6,128 bases of DNA from Anaerolineales bacterium. Lineage in GTDB: Bacteria > Chloroflexota > Anaerolineae > Anaerolineales > UBA11657. Numbering within the stretch: the stretch's first letter is position 1; each line of letters starts with the position of its first letter. Location: positions 1 through 6,128 of the forward strand of contig CANNEJ010000104.1 in NCBI GenBank assembly GCA_947503585.1, written 5' to 3'. Below are positions 1-5,589 of this stretch, one piece after another. A program made the position numbers and the translations under genes. The notes beneath the pieces were generated by a model that saw only the letters and a list, made by a program, of their open reading frames with translations, was not told the DNA's origin and made no database searches.

Positions 1-322
1 GGTTCAATGCGCCAAACACAACGGCCGCGATTGCTGCGACACCGCCATTGGCAAGCGTTTGCAGCAGGTCGCGCTGCGAGCCTTTAGAAAATTGCGTTGC
101 AAGCTGCGCCTTTTGCAAACCGCCTACCCGCGAAAGCGCGCTTGAGGAAACGAAAAAACCAATCAGCAGTGTGGCGCCCGGCAAACCTGCCCCGCCAAAT
201 ACAGCTGTGCCAACAAGCAATGCACCCAGCGCCCCGCTGCGTGAAAGCGCACGCTGGCGCAGCCCAAGCCAGCCAATCAGGGCAGCCAGCGCTGCGCCAA
301 TCAAATAATTTTGCAGGTTCAA
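1..322 (-). CDS. DUF92 / TIGR00297 family membrane protein, N-terminal part (runs off left edge)
   Basis: The minus strand reads 107 codons without a stop to the window edge. The translation has a hydrophobic N-terminal helix (about residues 6-20), then a GALGALLVGTAVFGG segment at 30-44, a second hydrophobic stretch leading into GFFVSSSALSR at 55-65, and QTLANGGVAAIAAVVFG at 88-104. The motif order SGAL..lVG, FFxSSSxLSR, ANGG is that of the DUF92 integral membrane family (TIGR00297), which includes plant VTE6 phytyl-phosphate kinase and cyanobacterial relatives. The substrate here is unknown. An in-frame TAA lies at 326-328, so translation must begin downstream of it; the best start is TTG at 322-320 and no good Shine-Dalgarno is visible. 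Family members are usually about 230-260 residues, so roughly half is missing. Family assignment is fairly secure; the start is less so. Confidence 0.8.
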   Translation of the reverse strand, partial: MNLQNYLIGAALAALIGWLGLRQRALSRSGALGALLVGTAVFGGAGLPGATLLIGFFVSSSALSRVGGLQKAQLATQFSKGSQRDLLQTLANGGVAAIAAVVFGALN

Positions 323-753
323 GTGTTAATAACGTGGCGGCATCCGGGAAAGCTTCCCATCGGACATTGCCGGCAACCAGCAGCATGCTGTTCGCCGCCC
401 ATGGCAATGAATTCACTGATAACCTGTTTTCCTTGCACAGGCGCCAGCCCACTGAAAATCATAAAGTTGACACGCTATGCTGCGAGTCGGGCAGCGCCCT
501 CCAGCTGACCAAGCGCACGGCACTCACAAACACTGGGGTTTTGAGCGCTTCAATCGAAACGTAGGTGACATGCTCAAAATGAATTGTTGTGTGTCTGCAG
601 CACACTTTACTGCGCTACACGGCGCGAGACAGCTACAGCTCCCCCAATCTGTCACGAAAGGCACATCTCCATTTCTGTTTATGAAAGAATGCTACGATTC
701 TACGCCATTCCAAGTTTATAAGTGCCAATCTGATCGTCCGGAGTACAACAACG
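323..753. other. Divergent intergenic spacer, no supported gene
   Basis: This spacer separates the DUF92 gene (leftward) from ypeA (rightward), so promoters for both should lie here. Reading frames exist on both strands but none shows a family motif or a convincing start. The minus strand carries a TATGAT-like -10 candidate at 458-463, without a good -35. The plus strand carries a TTGACA at 467-472, with no -10 at the right distance. A short minus-strand frame that closes at about 465 reads like ordinary protein (HVTYVSIEALKTP) but is only about 50 codons long and has a weak GTG start. I see no tRNA, terminator or clear repeat. Confidence 0.5.
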
Positions 754-1173
754 ATGCACATACGCTCATTCCAACTGGCTGACCAAACCGCAGTCATCGC
801 ACTTTGGCAGATGTGTGAACTCACCCGCCCCTGGAATGATGCCGGCCTTGATATTCAGCGCAAACTGGCTGTCAACCCAGAATGGTTTTTGGTGGGTGAA
901 TTACAGGGTGAAGTGGTGGCTAGCGCGATGTTTGGCTATGAAGGCCACAGAGGCTGGGTGAACTATTTGGCAGTGCACCCCGCGCATCAGGGCCAAGGCT
1001 TTGCAAGAGCCATGATGGCCTATGGCGAACAACTGCTACTAAGTGCGGGATGCCCAAAACTTAATCTGCAAGTGCGCAGCAGCAATTCCCAAGCTCTGGC
1101 TTTTTATGCGCGCCTGGGCTACGGCATTGATGAAGTCGTCAGTTTGGGAAAACGCTTAATTTCAGATCAGTAA
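754..1173 (+). CDS. ypeA: GNAT-family N-acetyltransferase, YpeA-like
   Basis: A complete protein of 139 residues, close to the 141 of E. coli YpeA, and similar to it along its whole length. Shared signatures are LTRPWNDAGLDI at 23-34, FLVGELQGEVVASAMFGYEG in the core beta strands (45-64), the acetyl-CoA loop VHPAHQGQGFA at 74-84, GCPKLNLQV at 99-107, Asn111 and Tyr118 in the usual GNAT C-terminal positions, and the tail SLGKRLISDQ at 130-139. The fold transfers an acetyl group from acetyl-CoA to an amine; the physiological substrate of YpeA is not established. The ATG at 754 is preceded by GGAG at 740-743, spaced 10 nt, which supports this start. It is transcribed away from its left neighbour and converges on the enolase run, so it is probably monocistronic. 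No clear rho-independent terminator follows. Confidence 0.9.
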   Translation: MHIRSFQLADQTAVIALWQMCELTRPWNDAGLDIQRKLAVNPEWFLVGELQGEVVASAMFGYEGHRGWVNYLAVHPAHQGQGFARAMMAYGEQLLLSAGCPKLNLQVRSSNSQALAFYARLGYGIDEVVSLGKRLISDQ

Positions 1174-1295
1174 GCCAGTTAGGCGCAAGGCACCCCATCA
1201 TCTTCCGCAAACCGCCTGACAGCAGTGCTGGCAGCTTAGTAGCGGCGGTCGAACGACTGAGACTCCGTTGAACTCATTGGTCGCAATAGGTATCT

Positions 1296-1308
1296 AACGA
1301 CAGTCGTT
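1296..1308. repeat. Perfect 13-bp inverted repeat
   Basis: AACGAC and GTCGTT are separated by a single A. The half-site AACGAC also occurs at 1252-1257, inside a second small palindrome (GTCG-AA-CGAC, 1248-1257). This could be a protein-binding site or an element end, but may be chance. Confidence 0.3.
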
Positions 1309-1356
1309 GGGTACACCAACAAGTGCCTGTTAAGCAGCAGTTTTGCGAATACCCAT

Positions 1357-1713
1357 TCACGCACTGGCTTCTCGAGCCACTGCCTCTAGGGCGCCCGATT
1401 TGAACGGTAAGTTTGCTCCGAAGGCATGCAGGACATCGAACAAGGACCATAGGTGTAAGCGCACGCGGCGATCGCCGAGTTGACGGACAGTACGGTGCAC
1501 TAGCAATGAAAGATTGTGCGCAAGCGCGCGATACAGCGATCGACACGCGCAAGTCGGACCGCCTGAGACCACGCGCTTGCGTTCCGCTTTTCGCCCACCA
1601 AACATGCGGGCGCACTCTCGCACAGAGGTACGGTGGTTGCCAGCTACGCTGGCGAGGCAGCTAGCATGCGCGCCCAACATCATGCACTCAATATTTTCGC
1701 GTCCACCCAACAA
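1357..1713 (-). pseudogene. Possible decayed IS110-like transposase C-terminal fragment
   Basis: A minus-strand frame of 118 codons contains GGRKAERKRVVSGG, then CRSLYRALAHN and GDRRVRLHLWSLFDVLHA. The spacing is roughly like the IS110 C-terminal block (SGxxxGxRxixGGRxxvRxxLYmA ... HNPxixxFYxRL ... GKpkkvALxaxMRKLLxxLNA). Several key positions do not match: GGP instead of GGR, and no FYxRL or MRKLL. The N-terminal RuvC-like DEDD region is absent. A neighbouring frame (1240-1380 on the same strand) encodes another plausible-looking peptide, as if frameshifts had accumulated. This is a weak call by eye; a chance open frame is a real alternative. Confidence 0.2.
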
Positions 1714-1719
1714 CTCATC

Positions 1720-2994
1720 TCACTGACCCCATGCAAAAGTATTTTTTGCCGGCAGGCGCCCGCCGACAATCTCGGCCACGCGCAAGCCTTCATTCCATTT
1801 GGCCATGCGCTCGGAACGCGCAAACGCGCCTACCTTCAGTTGCGGCACGCCCCAGCCAACAGCAAGGTGGACAATGATGGTGTCTTCGCTTTCGCCAGAG
1901 CGCGCCGACACAATAGGCGCATAACCGACGCGGCAGGTTTCATCAAGCGCTAGTTTTGTTTCAGTGAGGGTGCCGGCTTGGTTCGGCTTTATCAGCACCG
2001 CATTGCAGGCGCTGCGGGACGCGGCAGCACTAATCCGGCTGGCATTGGTAACCAGTAAGTCATCTCCCACCACCTGCACTTTTGGCCCGGCCGCCTTGGT
2101 AAAGCGCGCGAACGCAGCACCATCATCCTCGCCCATGGGATCTTCAATTGACACAATCGGGTAGCGCTCAAGCCAGCGCAGCAGCATTTCTGAAAGTGCA
2201 TCAGAGTCAACCTGCGTGTGCTCTAGGCCCAGCTGATATTTACCACCCCTGCCAAAAGTGCTGGCCGCCACATCAATTGCAATCGCAACGTCCGCACCGG
2301 GAATTAATCCAGCCTTCTCAATCGCCCTGACCAATGTTTCGACTGCCGTCGCATTAGAATCAAAGTTCGGCCAGAACCCGCCCTCATCCGCCACGCCCGC
2401 CAAGTTGCCGGCATCCGCCAACAGCCGGCCGGCTGCCGCATACACGCGGGCAGTCCAATTCAGCGCTTCGGAATATTCCGTGGCACCAATGGGTATCACC
2501 ATAAAGTCTTGAATATCGACGCGCCGATTTGCGTGGGCACCGCCGCCAAAGATTTGAATTTGCGGCAGCGGCATAGGCCCTTCGCCGCCAAGATATTGCC
2601 ACAGGGGCTGGTTTGCAGCTGCGGCTGCAGCGCGCGCAACTGCCATCGAGGTTGCAATCATTGCATTCCCCCCCAGGTGGCTCTTCTGCGGCGTGCCATC
2701 AAGTGCAATCAAGGCAGCGTCCACACCCGCCTGGTCCGCCGCATCGAGCCCATTGAGCACAGCCGCAATTGGCAGTTGGACATTGGCAATGGCCTGCGTG
2801 ACATCAAGCCCGCCAAACTGTCCGCCGCCATCGCGCAAGTCCAGTGCCTCGCCCGCGCCAGTGGATGCGCCCGCCGGGGCAATGGCCCGGCCTACGGCAC
2901 CGCAAGCCAAATGCACCTCCGCCTCAACCGTCGGCCGGCCGCGCGAGTCCCACACCCGCCGTCCGCGGAGCTTCACAATTTTGGTTCGCATCAT
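1720..2994 (-). CDS. Enolase paralogue with altered active site, partner of the upstream kinase
   Basis: A full-length enolase-fold protein of 424 residues (true enolases are about 430). The N-terminal domain opens with VWDSRGRPTVEAEV at 14-27. Retained, in yeast enolase terms, are Ser39 (S44), His159 (H154), Glu211 (E204 in ADEGG), metal ligands Asp246, Glu295 and Asp320 (D241, E284, D311), Lys345 (K336) and Lys396 (K387). Changed are Ser36 to Ala (A41 in PAGAST), Glu168 to Asp (D163 in IQDFM) and, most strikingly, His373 to Ala (A364 in VSARSGE). The second loop, IQIFGGGAHA, also departs from the usual NiinGGxHA. The fold and metal chemistry seem intact, so proton abstraction next to a carboxylate is plausible, but the glycolytic substrate is doubtful. 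The ATG at 2994 overlaps the kinase TGA (ATGA) and follows a G-rich ribosome site; the GTG at 3012 would lie inside the kinase gene. I recall similar enolase-labelled proteins beside APH kinases in Proteobacteria, unverified. A housekeeping eno is expected elsewhere. Confidence 0.88.
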   Translation of the reverse strand: MMRTKIVKLRGRRVWDSRGRPTVEAEVHLACGAVGRAIAPAGASTGAGEALDLRDGGGQFGGLDVTQAIANVQLPIAAVLNGLDAADQAGVDAALIALDGTPQKSHLGGNAMIATSMAVARAAAAAANQPLWQYLGGEGPMPLPQIQIFGGGAHANRRVDIQDFMVIPIGATEYSEALNWTARVYAAAGRLLADAGNLAGVADEGGFWPNFDSNATAVETLVRAIEKAGLIPGADVAIAIDVAASTFGRGGKYQLGLEHTQVDSDALSEMLLRWLERYPIVSIEDPMGEDDGAAFARFTKAAGPKVQVVGDDLLVTNASRISAAASRSACNAVLIKPNQAGTLTETKLALDETCRVGYAPIVSARSGESEDTIIVHLAVGWGVPQLKVGAFARSERMAKWNEGLRVAEIVGGRLPAKNTFAWGQ

Positions 2995-4019
2995 CGCAAC
3001 TCCCCCCCCCACTCTTCTACAATCAACCCAAGCGCAGCCGGTGGCGCAGCCAAAAACTGGCTGGCTACACGCCGCACACTACGCCGGGCGCCATTTTCAG
3101 TGATGTACTCGACGGGGGATTTGCCGTCAATACGCGCCAACATCAAACCCGGGAGCAGGTGCGCAGCCCGCACCTCTAAGGCTGATGGCAGCTCCCACTT
3201 TACGCCGTCCAAATAGTGCCCAGCCAGCGCCAAAAACGAATCCAGCAGCAACCCTTTCTCTGCCGGACGCACCAGACACTTCAACAAAAGGTGATTGAGG
3301 CAAAAAGCAAGGTCGAAGGCCGGGTCACCAAACCACGCGCATTCTGCATCCAGAAAAACCGGGCCACTGGGTCCCACCAGGATGTTCTTGGGGCTGACAT
3401 CACCATGCACCAGCGCACGCTTGGTCCCGGCAGTAACTGCCACCAGCTGCCGCAGCGCCTGTGACAAGTCCGGGTGGCGGCTTGCGGCCGCTTCCAGATA
3501 AGGAGCCAGCCGGATCTCGTGGAAAATTGAATCTGACGGAAACAAGCCAGGCATTGCAGGGTCACTGGCAGTGGCTTGGTGGATGATCGCCAGGCGCCTG
3601 CCAACTTCCGCTGCCGTCGCAGGCTGAACATAGCCAGTAAGAAGTTGTTGTTTCCATAAAACATATTTCTGCGGATCCAAATATGCGATTGCAAAAATAC
3701 CGCGATCCTCATCAGCGGCGATTAACTGCGGAACAGCTTCTGGCAGTACTTGCGCAACAGCCCGCAGCCACCGGATTTCGAAACGTGATCGGTCAACCGG
3801 TGCCTGCCAGTCTTGCGCCACTTTAAGCTTCGCAAGTGCACGCTTGAATACTATGGGGCCCGCTGCAAGCTCAACTTTCCAGATGTCCGATGACACACCA
3901 CCCGCCAACGGCTGTGCCGTCGGCTCAACTCCTTTTTGGATGAGTCCCAAGTGACGGAGATCAGCATAAAGCGTTGCGAGTCCGGTCACCGGTTTACAGC
4001 CTGGCAATTGCCAATGCAA
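2991..4019 (-). CDS. APH/choline-kinase-fold phosphotransferase
   Basis: A 342-residue protein, if started at TTG 4019, with the complete layout of the phosphotransferase enzyme family (PF01636). It has a glycine-rich nucleotide loop LAGGVSSDIWKV at 38-49 and the ATP-binding Lys59 in IVFKRAL. The catalytic loop is LVHGDVSPKNIL at 193-204, with Asp197 as base and Asn202 as metal ligand. FLDAECAWFGDPAFDLAF at 212-229 supplies the second metal-binding acid, Asp214. It should transfer phosphate from ATP to a hydroxyl group of a small cytoplasmic molecule; the substrate cannot be read from the sequence. Aminoglycoside resistance is possible by family but not suggested by the context. The stop overlaps the enolase-like ATG, so the pair is probably co-translated. 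The TTG has no clear ribosome site, and the frame stays open upstream to a TAG at 4107-4109, so the start is uncertain. The last codons carry the nine-G run. Confidence 0.85.
   Translation of the reverse strand: MHWQLPGCKPVTGLATLYADLRHLGLIQKGVEPTAQPLAGGVSSDIWKVELAAGPIVFKRALAKLKVAQDWQAPVDRSRFEIRWLRAVAQVLPEAVPQLIAADEDRGIFAIAYLDPQKYVLWKQQLLTGYVQPATAAEVGRRLAIIHQATASDPAMPGLFPSDSIFHEIRLAPYLEAAASRHPDLSQALRQLVAVTAGTKRALVHGDVSPKNILVGPSGPVFLDAECAWFGDPAFDLAFCLNHLLLKCLVRPAEKGLLLDSFLALAGHYLDGVKWELPSALEVRAAHLLPGLMLARIDGKSPVEYITENGARRSVRRVASQFLAAPPAALGLIVEEWGGELR
3000..3010 (-). promoter_or_regulatory. Ribosome binding site of the enolase-like gene, inside the kinase 3' end
   Basis: On the minus strand a G-run followed by AG sits 5 nt before ATG 2994. 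It lies within the last codons of the kinase gene, so ribosomes ending there could re-initiate. This decides the start in favour of 2994 over GTG 3012. Confidence 0.6.
3002..3010 (-). repeat. Nine-G homopolymer at the kinase/enolase junction
   Basis: Nine consecutive G on the coding strand span the Trp-Gly-Gly-Glu codons near the kinase C terminus. With ten G, the kinase frame would read through GGG-V-A-MMRT into the enolase-like frame with no stop between. The tract is thus a candidate for replication, transcriptional or ribosomal slippage, and also a spot where base-calling error is likely. Confidence 0.7.
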
Positions 4020-4134
4020 GCCATCATAGTTACTGATCCAATTCCCCAGGTGTTTGGCTTTGTGATCGGGAGCATCATGACCTTCAAACCGTAAGTGGAG
4101 CTTGCGCTACCGGTCTGTGAGGTTGGTTTGCATG
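4020..4134 (-). other. Upstream extension of the kinase frame, interrupted by one TAG
   Basis: In the kinase frame, ATG at 4133-4131 lies 1 nt after the stop of the membrane-protein gene, with a G-rich GGCGGGG just before it. This is the spacing expected of a coupled operon gene. Eight codons (MQTNLTDR) are followed by TAG at 4107-4109, then 29 sense codons up to TTG 4019 (starting RKLHLRFEG). The APH domain itself begins only at about residue 15 of the shorter form, so the extension may be dispensable, may be ordinary spacer, or may mark a nonsense mutation. A TATGAT sits at 4024-4029 on the minus strand, directly before the TTG, without a good -35. Confidence 0.4.
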
Positions 4135-4524
4135 TTACCCCGCCAGCAGCAGGCGTATGCAGGCGGCTGCCAGCAGCAGCTGCACCACCGCACTGCCAAT
4201 CCATAAAGCCATTGCGGCCGGGCGCAAGCGCGCTACTGTGTTCAGCAGCAAGCCCAGCGCGGTATTTACCAGCCAGATTAGCAATCCGCCAAATGGCAGG
4301 AAGAGCAAATCCTGTGCGGCGCCATAAACATCGGGTTTTCCGCCGGCGCCAAGCTGCAACGCTACGCGCTGCGGCAGCAAATTAGCGCCCGCCACCAAGA
4401 GCAGTGCCAGCGCCAGCGTAAGCGCGGGCGGCGCCAGCAGCAACAGGTACGGCAGGCGCACTTGCTGCAGCCAACTACGGGCAGCGGCCTCTGGTTCGGC
4501 AGCAGTTACGGGCGCTTCACCCAT
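4135..4524 (-). CDS. Small three-helix membrane protein, DUF1648-like
   Basis: A protein of 129 residues. A hydrophilic N terminus rich in Ala and Glu (1-20) is followed by three hydrophobic segments at about 24-47, 72-95 and 104-127. Between the first two lies LLPQRVALQLGAGGKPDVYG (49-68). This resembles the DUF1648 pattern of a short extracytoplasmic loop with LPxxVxxHFxxxGxPDxxG, but the usual His is Gln here. The function is unknown. The gene starts 16 nt after the ilvE stop, with AGGG a few bases before the ATG, so it is very likely in the ilvE transcript. Family assignment is from motif shape only; membrane location is well supported. Confidence 0.75.
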   Translation of the reverse strand: MGEAPVTAAEPEAAARSWLQQVRLPYLLLLAPPALTLALALLLVAGANLLPQRVALQLGAGGKPDVYGAAQDLLFLPFGGLLIWLVNTALGLLLNTVARLRPAAMALWIGSAVVQLLLAAACIRLLLAG

Positions 4525-4540
4525 GCGCCGCCCTGCGCTG

Positions 4541-5449
4541 CTATACCTTGCTCAGCCATTCGGCCGAGCGCTTCCCTTTGCCGTTCACCGTTTCAAAAAA
4601 AGCATCCTGCAGTGCCTTGGTCACCGGTCCGCGCCGCCCGGCACCGATTGTGCGATGATCGATGGCGCGCACCGGCGTGACCTCAGCCGCTGTGCCGCAC
4701 ACAAACACTTCATCCGCAATATACAACTGGTCGCGCGAGATTTGACCTTCATGCACTGTGTAGCCGGCATCCAGCGCCAGCTTAAACAGCGAATCGCGCG
4801 TGATGCCCTCCAAAATGGTGGCGCGCCCCGGCATATAAATTTCGCCATTGCGCACAAGAAAAATGTTCTCGCCGGAGCACTCAGCCAGATAGCCCTCCGG
4901 ATCCAGCATGATTGCCTCGTCATAGCCGGAGCGCAATGCCAGCGTCTTGGCCATCACAGAGTTCACATAGTTGCCGGTGATTTTGGACTTTGTCATAGTG
5001 GCGTTGATGTGGTGGCGCGTGTAGGAAGACACCATCATGTGGACGCCAGCCTCCAGCGCATCCGCGCCCAAATAAGTGCCCCACTCCCACGTGGCAATTG
5101 AAACCTTGGGGGTGCTGACATCCAAATTAAGGCCCAGCGGGCCGTCCATATAAAGCAGCGGGCGGATATAGCAGCTGGTGAAGTTGTTCTTGCGGATGGT
5201 GGCAATTGCCGCAGCGCACAGCTCTTGCTGGCTGTATGGAAACGCACGGACACCCAGAATGTGGCTGGAGGCGATGAGGCGCTGCATATGGTCTTGCAAA
5301 CGAAAGACCATACTGCCGGCAGGCGTGGCGTAGCAGCGAATTCCTTCAAACGCACCGAGGCCATAGTGCAGTGTCGGCGAAAGCACCGGCACCATTGCCT
5401 GTGCCGTGGGCACCAGCTCTCCATTCATCCAGATGAAGTCGGACTTCAT
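4541..5449 (-). CDS. ilvE: Branched-chain amino-acid aminotransferase
   Basis: A complete class IV PLP-dependent aminotransferase of 302 residues (E. coli IlvE is 309). Visible signatures are LHYGLGAFEGIRCY at 27-40, the PLP-binding Lys156 in KSKITGNYVNS, Glu190 in LAECSGENIF (contacts the PLP ring nitrogen), EGITRDSL at 214-221, and DEVFVCGTAAEVTPV at 246-260. It catalyses the last step of leucine, isoleucine and valine synthesis, moving the amino group from glutamate to the branched 2-oxoacids, in the cytoplasm; D-amino-acid transaminase and ADC lyase share the fold but fit less well. The frame is open further upstream to 5536, but the start at 5449 is chosen because AGGAG lies 8 nt before it, MKSDFIWMNGELVP matches the usual N terminus, and the longer frame would run over the dnaK terminator. 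It probably heads the leftward gene run. Confidence 0.93.
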   Translation of the reverse strand: MKSDFIWMNGELVPTAQAMVPVLSPTLHYGLGAFEGIRCYATPAGSMVFRLQDHMQRLIASSHILGVRAFPYSQQELCAAAIATIRKNNFTSCYIRPLLYMDGPLGLNLDVSTPKVSIATWEWGTYLGADALEAGVHMMVSSYTRHHINATMTKSKITGNYVNSVMAKTLALRSGYDEAIMLDPEGYLAECSGENIFLVRNGEIYMPGRATILEGITRDSLFKLALDAGYTVHEGQISRDQLYIADEVFVCGTAAEVTPVRAIDHRTIGAGRRGPVTKALQDAFFETVNGKGKRSAEWLSKV

Positions 5450-5457
5450 GTACGCAG

Positions 5458-5462
5458 CTCCT
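5458..5462 (-). promoter_or_regulatory. Ribosome binding site of ilvE
   Basis: AGGAG on the minus strand, 8 nt before ATG 5449. It fixes the start over the longer upstream frame. Confidence 0.8.
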
Positions 5463-5501
5463 ATTGCAAAAATAGCGCAGCCACATGCCACGCTTCGCAG
5501 C

Positions 5502-5507
5502 ATTATA
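5502..5507 (-). promoter_or_regulatory. Candidate -10 box of the ilvE promoter
   Basis: A perfect TATAAT on the minus strand between the dnaK terminator and ilvE, giving a leader of about 45 nt. The region 17-18 bp upstream is GC-rich and has no -35 consensus, so this is a good position with only half the signal. Confidence 0.45.
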
Positions 5508-5533
5508 CAGGCGCCGGCGGTGGAGCCGCGCGC

Positions 5534-5568
5534 CAAAACAAAACAGCCTCCCGCAAGCGGGAGGCTGT
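5534..5568 (-). terminator. Intrinsic terminator after dnaK
   Basis: On the minus strand a perfect 10-bp GC-rich stem, CAGCCTCCCG with CGGGAGGCTG, closes a CTTG loop; one further A-T pair extends it. TTTTGTTTTG follows directly. It lies just beyond the dnaK stop and before the ilvE promoter candidate, so it separates the two transcripts. Confidence 0.92.
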
Positions 5569-5589
5569 CAGATTGTCAGGGGGTTGCGC

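Larger units (their letters stand above)
1174..1719. other. Intergenic region without an intact gene
   Basis: This gap lies between the convergent ypeA and enolase-like genes. It has several overlapping frames on both strands, none with a recognised start, ribosome site or complete domain. It contains a perfect 13-bp inverted repeat at 1296-1308 and a 6-bp-stem hairpin at 1639-1653, neither followed by a T-tract, so neither looks like a terminator. Part of the minus strand faintly resembles the C-terminal end of an IS110-type transposase (listed separately). It may be a decayed mobile element; I cannot show target-site duplications or element ends. Confidence 0.45.

Noticed and set aside
467..472. 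TTGACA on the plus strand as a -35 box
   Set aside because: There is no -10-like hexamer 16-18 bp downstream and no gene starts nearby.
97..564. Plus-strand frame of 155 codons across the DUF92 gene and the spacer
   Set aside because: Its first part is the shadow of the DUF92 gene, and it shows no domain or ribosome site.
1390..1420. GTTCAAATC on the minus strand, like a tRNA T-loop
   Set aside because: The flanking bases do not form a full T-stem and there is no anticodon or acceptor arm.
1639..1653. GCCAGC-TAC-GCTGGC hairpin downstream of the enolase-like gene
   Set aside because: The stem is short and no T-tract follows on either strand, so it is not a convincing terminator.
2995..3012. 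Upstream GTG start at 3012 for the enolase-like gene
   Set aside because: It would use the G-run as codons and lies inside the kinase gene; ATG 2994, with the ATGA overlap and a G-rich ribosome site, fits better.
2509..3216. Plus-strand open frame of 235 codons opposite the enolase-like gene
   Set aside because: It is antisense to a gene with clear family motifs; its length comes from the codon bias of that gene, and its composition is unlike a real protein.
5346..5486. Possible leader peptide or attenuator before ilvE (ATG at 5486)
   Set aside because: It has no run of branched-chain codons and no attenuator hairpins, and it simply overlaps ilvE in another frame.
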